Source of the DNA: Salvator merianae
Lineage: Eukaryota; Chordata; Lepidosauria; Squamata; Teiidae
Length of the DNA stretch: 64,000 nt
Assembly: GCA_003586115.2 (NCBI GenBank)
Contig: QVOM02000034.1
Coordinates: 19,942,034-20,006,033 of the forward strand
Direction: 5' to 3'
Position 1 is the first letter of the stretch; each line of letters starts with the position of its first letter. The notes below the pieces were generated by a model. The model had not been told where the DNA came from. It ran no database searches and was given only the letters and a program-made list of their open reading frames with translations. A program made the position numbers and the translations under genes. Shown in pieces: positions 62,460-64,000 of the stretch.

Positions 62460-62745
62460 TTTATTGTCAAAATGGTCAGGATAAAAGACAAAAATGGTAG
62501 GGACCTAACAGAAGTAGAAGAGTTTAAGAAGAGGTGGCAAGGATACATAGAACTATACAGAAAAGATCTTCACATCACTGATAAGGACGATGGTGTGATC
62601 ACTGACCTAGAGCCAGACATCCTCGAGAATGAAATCAAATGGACCTTAGGAAGCATTGCTAACAACAAAGCTAGCAGAGGGGATGGAATTCCAGCTGAAC
62701 TATTTAAAATCTGAAAAGATGATGCTAACAACAGCTTGCACCATG
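62460..62745 (+). mobile_element. BovB (RTE) LINE, start of reverse transcriptase domain
   Basis: The frame to 62714 encodes IKDKNGRDLTEVEEFKKRWQ, DDGVITDLEPDILENEIKW and NNKASRGDGIPAELFKI, the well-known entry to BovB polymerase. It is cut off at both sides. It is the upstream half of the protein whose C-terminal half is at 34261-34512, but from a different insertion and strand. Confidence 0.85.
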
Positions 62746-63059
62746 TTCTGGGATTTTTAATAGAAGAGCAGGTTAATAAATGTTGCAGAAAGAGGCCACA
62801 TCTACACTAAGGCAGGTCTTTTGTATTAGCACAGCTTTTCCTTTGGAATTTGGATAGAATATCATTTTTAGATTCTCAGACTGCAAGCCATTATTTATGT
62901 TTCCTTTCTCAATGGAAATGGTACTTTCTAAACCATTCATCTGGGATAACAGCTAGGCTGGCTGTTGCTTACCTGTTTGGTATATCACTCACAAATGAAC
63001 CCACCTCACACATATGCCATTCAAAACACACCCAACCTGTATCTGAAATACTGTGGAAT

Positions 63060-63400
63060 CTGGGCGTCTTTTCACACTTTCCAAGATGGAACAAGCAAAC
63101 ATTCCAAGATGGAACAGACTTCACAGCACAGAGACCATTCACACTGTGAGGTCTTGGAACAGAATGCCAGCAGGATACCAGCATTTGCAGTGTGAATGCT
63201 GGCATCCTGCTGGTGTTCTGTACCATGACAGTGGCCAGGAAACATTTGGCTGCTGCCATGGCAATGGGCAATGCTGCACGATGGCGCAGTCACAGCCGTG
63301 CTGCACGGCGCAGCTCTGCATTTGCGCCTGGAAGTGGATGCGAATGGACTGTACCAGAAGCAGTCCAACTGCTCCTGATACAGCTGTGGAGCACGATTTG
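63060..63400. mobile_element. Palindromic MITE-like element, family A (reverse, truncated)
   Basis: Starts ctgggcgtcttttcacactt with the hairpin-like ccaagatggaac repeated twice. The core ccaactgctcctgatacagc and gtggagcacga is the reverse complement of the 35941 core. The far end is missing where the AT-rich repeat begins. Confidence 0.58.
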
Positions 63401-63426
63401 TTGTTGTTTATTATATTTTATTTTTT

Positions 63427-63540
63427 AAGGATATATAAAATTACACTAAGTAATTCATGATTTATCCTTTTTATTTTTTTTTATTTTTATTTATTTATTT
63501 ATTAAGGATATATAAAATTACACTAAATAATTCATGATTT
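63427..63540. repeat. 37-bp direct repeat in AT-rich DNA
   Basis: aaggatatataaaattacac and the following 17 bases occur at 63427-63463 and again at 63504-63540 with one difference, 77 bp apart, with (TTTA)n in between. Confidence 0.8.
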
Positions 63541-64000
63541 GTCAACTAACATTTTTAACTAACCTTTTCACTAATTCCCAGATTTCTTCTATATTTCTTA
63601 CCCCCCAACCACCCAGCTCTTTTCTTCCACCAACATTCTTCTTCTTTTCTCTTCATTCTTTTCCTTCAGCAAACCCAATCCACTTTCCAAGTCCACTTTC
63701 CAGATCTTGCAAAAGTTCAATAGAGGGTTTCCAGTTTTCACCAAAGTCTATCCACTGCCTTATTTTTCTGTAACTTATTATATTTGTCCAATCTCTCAAA
63801 ATCTTCTTCTCATATCAGTCTTTCTATAATTTGGCTTCTGCCCGTTCTTCTACTCCGCCACTTATAAGTTCCCCCTTCTGACTCCTTCAGTTGTTGTTAT
63901 TTTCTTCTTTCGTCTCCTCCTCCAATCCTTTCTTTGTTTACACCAGAAATATTGTTTATTCACAGTAACTCTTTGCTGCCTCCAAATATGGATTGTTTCT
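63541..64000 (-). other. Pyrimidine-rich end of window, possibly antisense LINE
   Basis: Strong C+T bias on the + strand (purine-rich on the minus strand), as in LINE untranslated regions. No coding block recognised. Runs off the window. Confidence 0.25.

Noticed and set aside
1..64000. CRISPR arrays, bacterial operons, riboswitches or phage features
   Set aside because: The window is vertebrate nuclear DNA with spliced exons; the regular repeats are microsatellites and transposons.
23991..64000. First exon of PTGIS or another neighbour gene
   Set aside because: No peptide block or splice context resembling a conserved gene was found.

Overview
This is a vertebrate nuclear genomic window, AT-rich, intron-bearing and crowded with decayed transposons. 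BovB-type RTE fragments together with L2, CR1/L3 and L1 fragments and many hAT elements suggest a squamate reptile, most likely a lizard. The species cannot be named from the sequence alone.

The only protein-coding gene I can support is B4GALT5 (beta-1,4-galactosyltransferase 5, lactosylceramide synthase family) on the + strand. Exon 1 lies outside the window. Exons 2 to 9 are present at 2299-2433, 10112-10225, 13041-13165, 14409-14525, 17912-18099, 18298-18420, 18965-19066 and 21060-21207. All eight are open, their phases join without error, and they encode residues 39 to 388 when numbered so that the total equals the 388-residue human protein. Seven of the eight introns that can be judged at an end here use ordinary GT/AG sites; the last intron has a GC donor. 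A 3' UTR of about 2.8 kb probably follows, ending near 23.98 kb.

From 1 to 24 kb the space between exons is intron holding LINE fragments, a solo LTR with an intact 5-bp target duplication in intron 3 (11910-12448), hAT-like debris and simple repeats. From 24 kb to the end (40 kb) I find no exon of any gene. That stretch is intergenic and is a layered graveyard of mobile elements: two BovB pieces, an L2-like family in both orientations, CR1/L3 3' ends, L1 pieces, a Tc1-like remnant, three hAT elements with readable 8-bp target duplications, a five-copy palindromic MITE-like family and several fold-back repeats.

I see no operon, defence island, CRISPR array or new protein system. The items most worth a second look are the GC-AG intron of B4GALT5, the 845-bp hAT element built of nested palindromes (60315-61159), the GC-rich hAT element nested in BovB (33893-34146), the five-copy MITE-like family, and the B4GALT6-like residues in exon 8.
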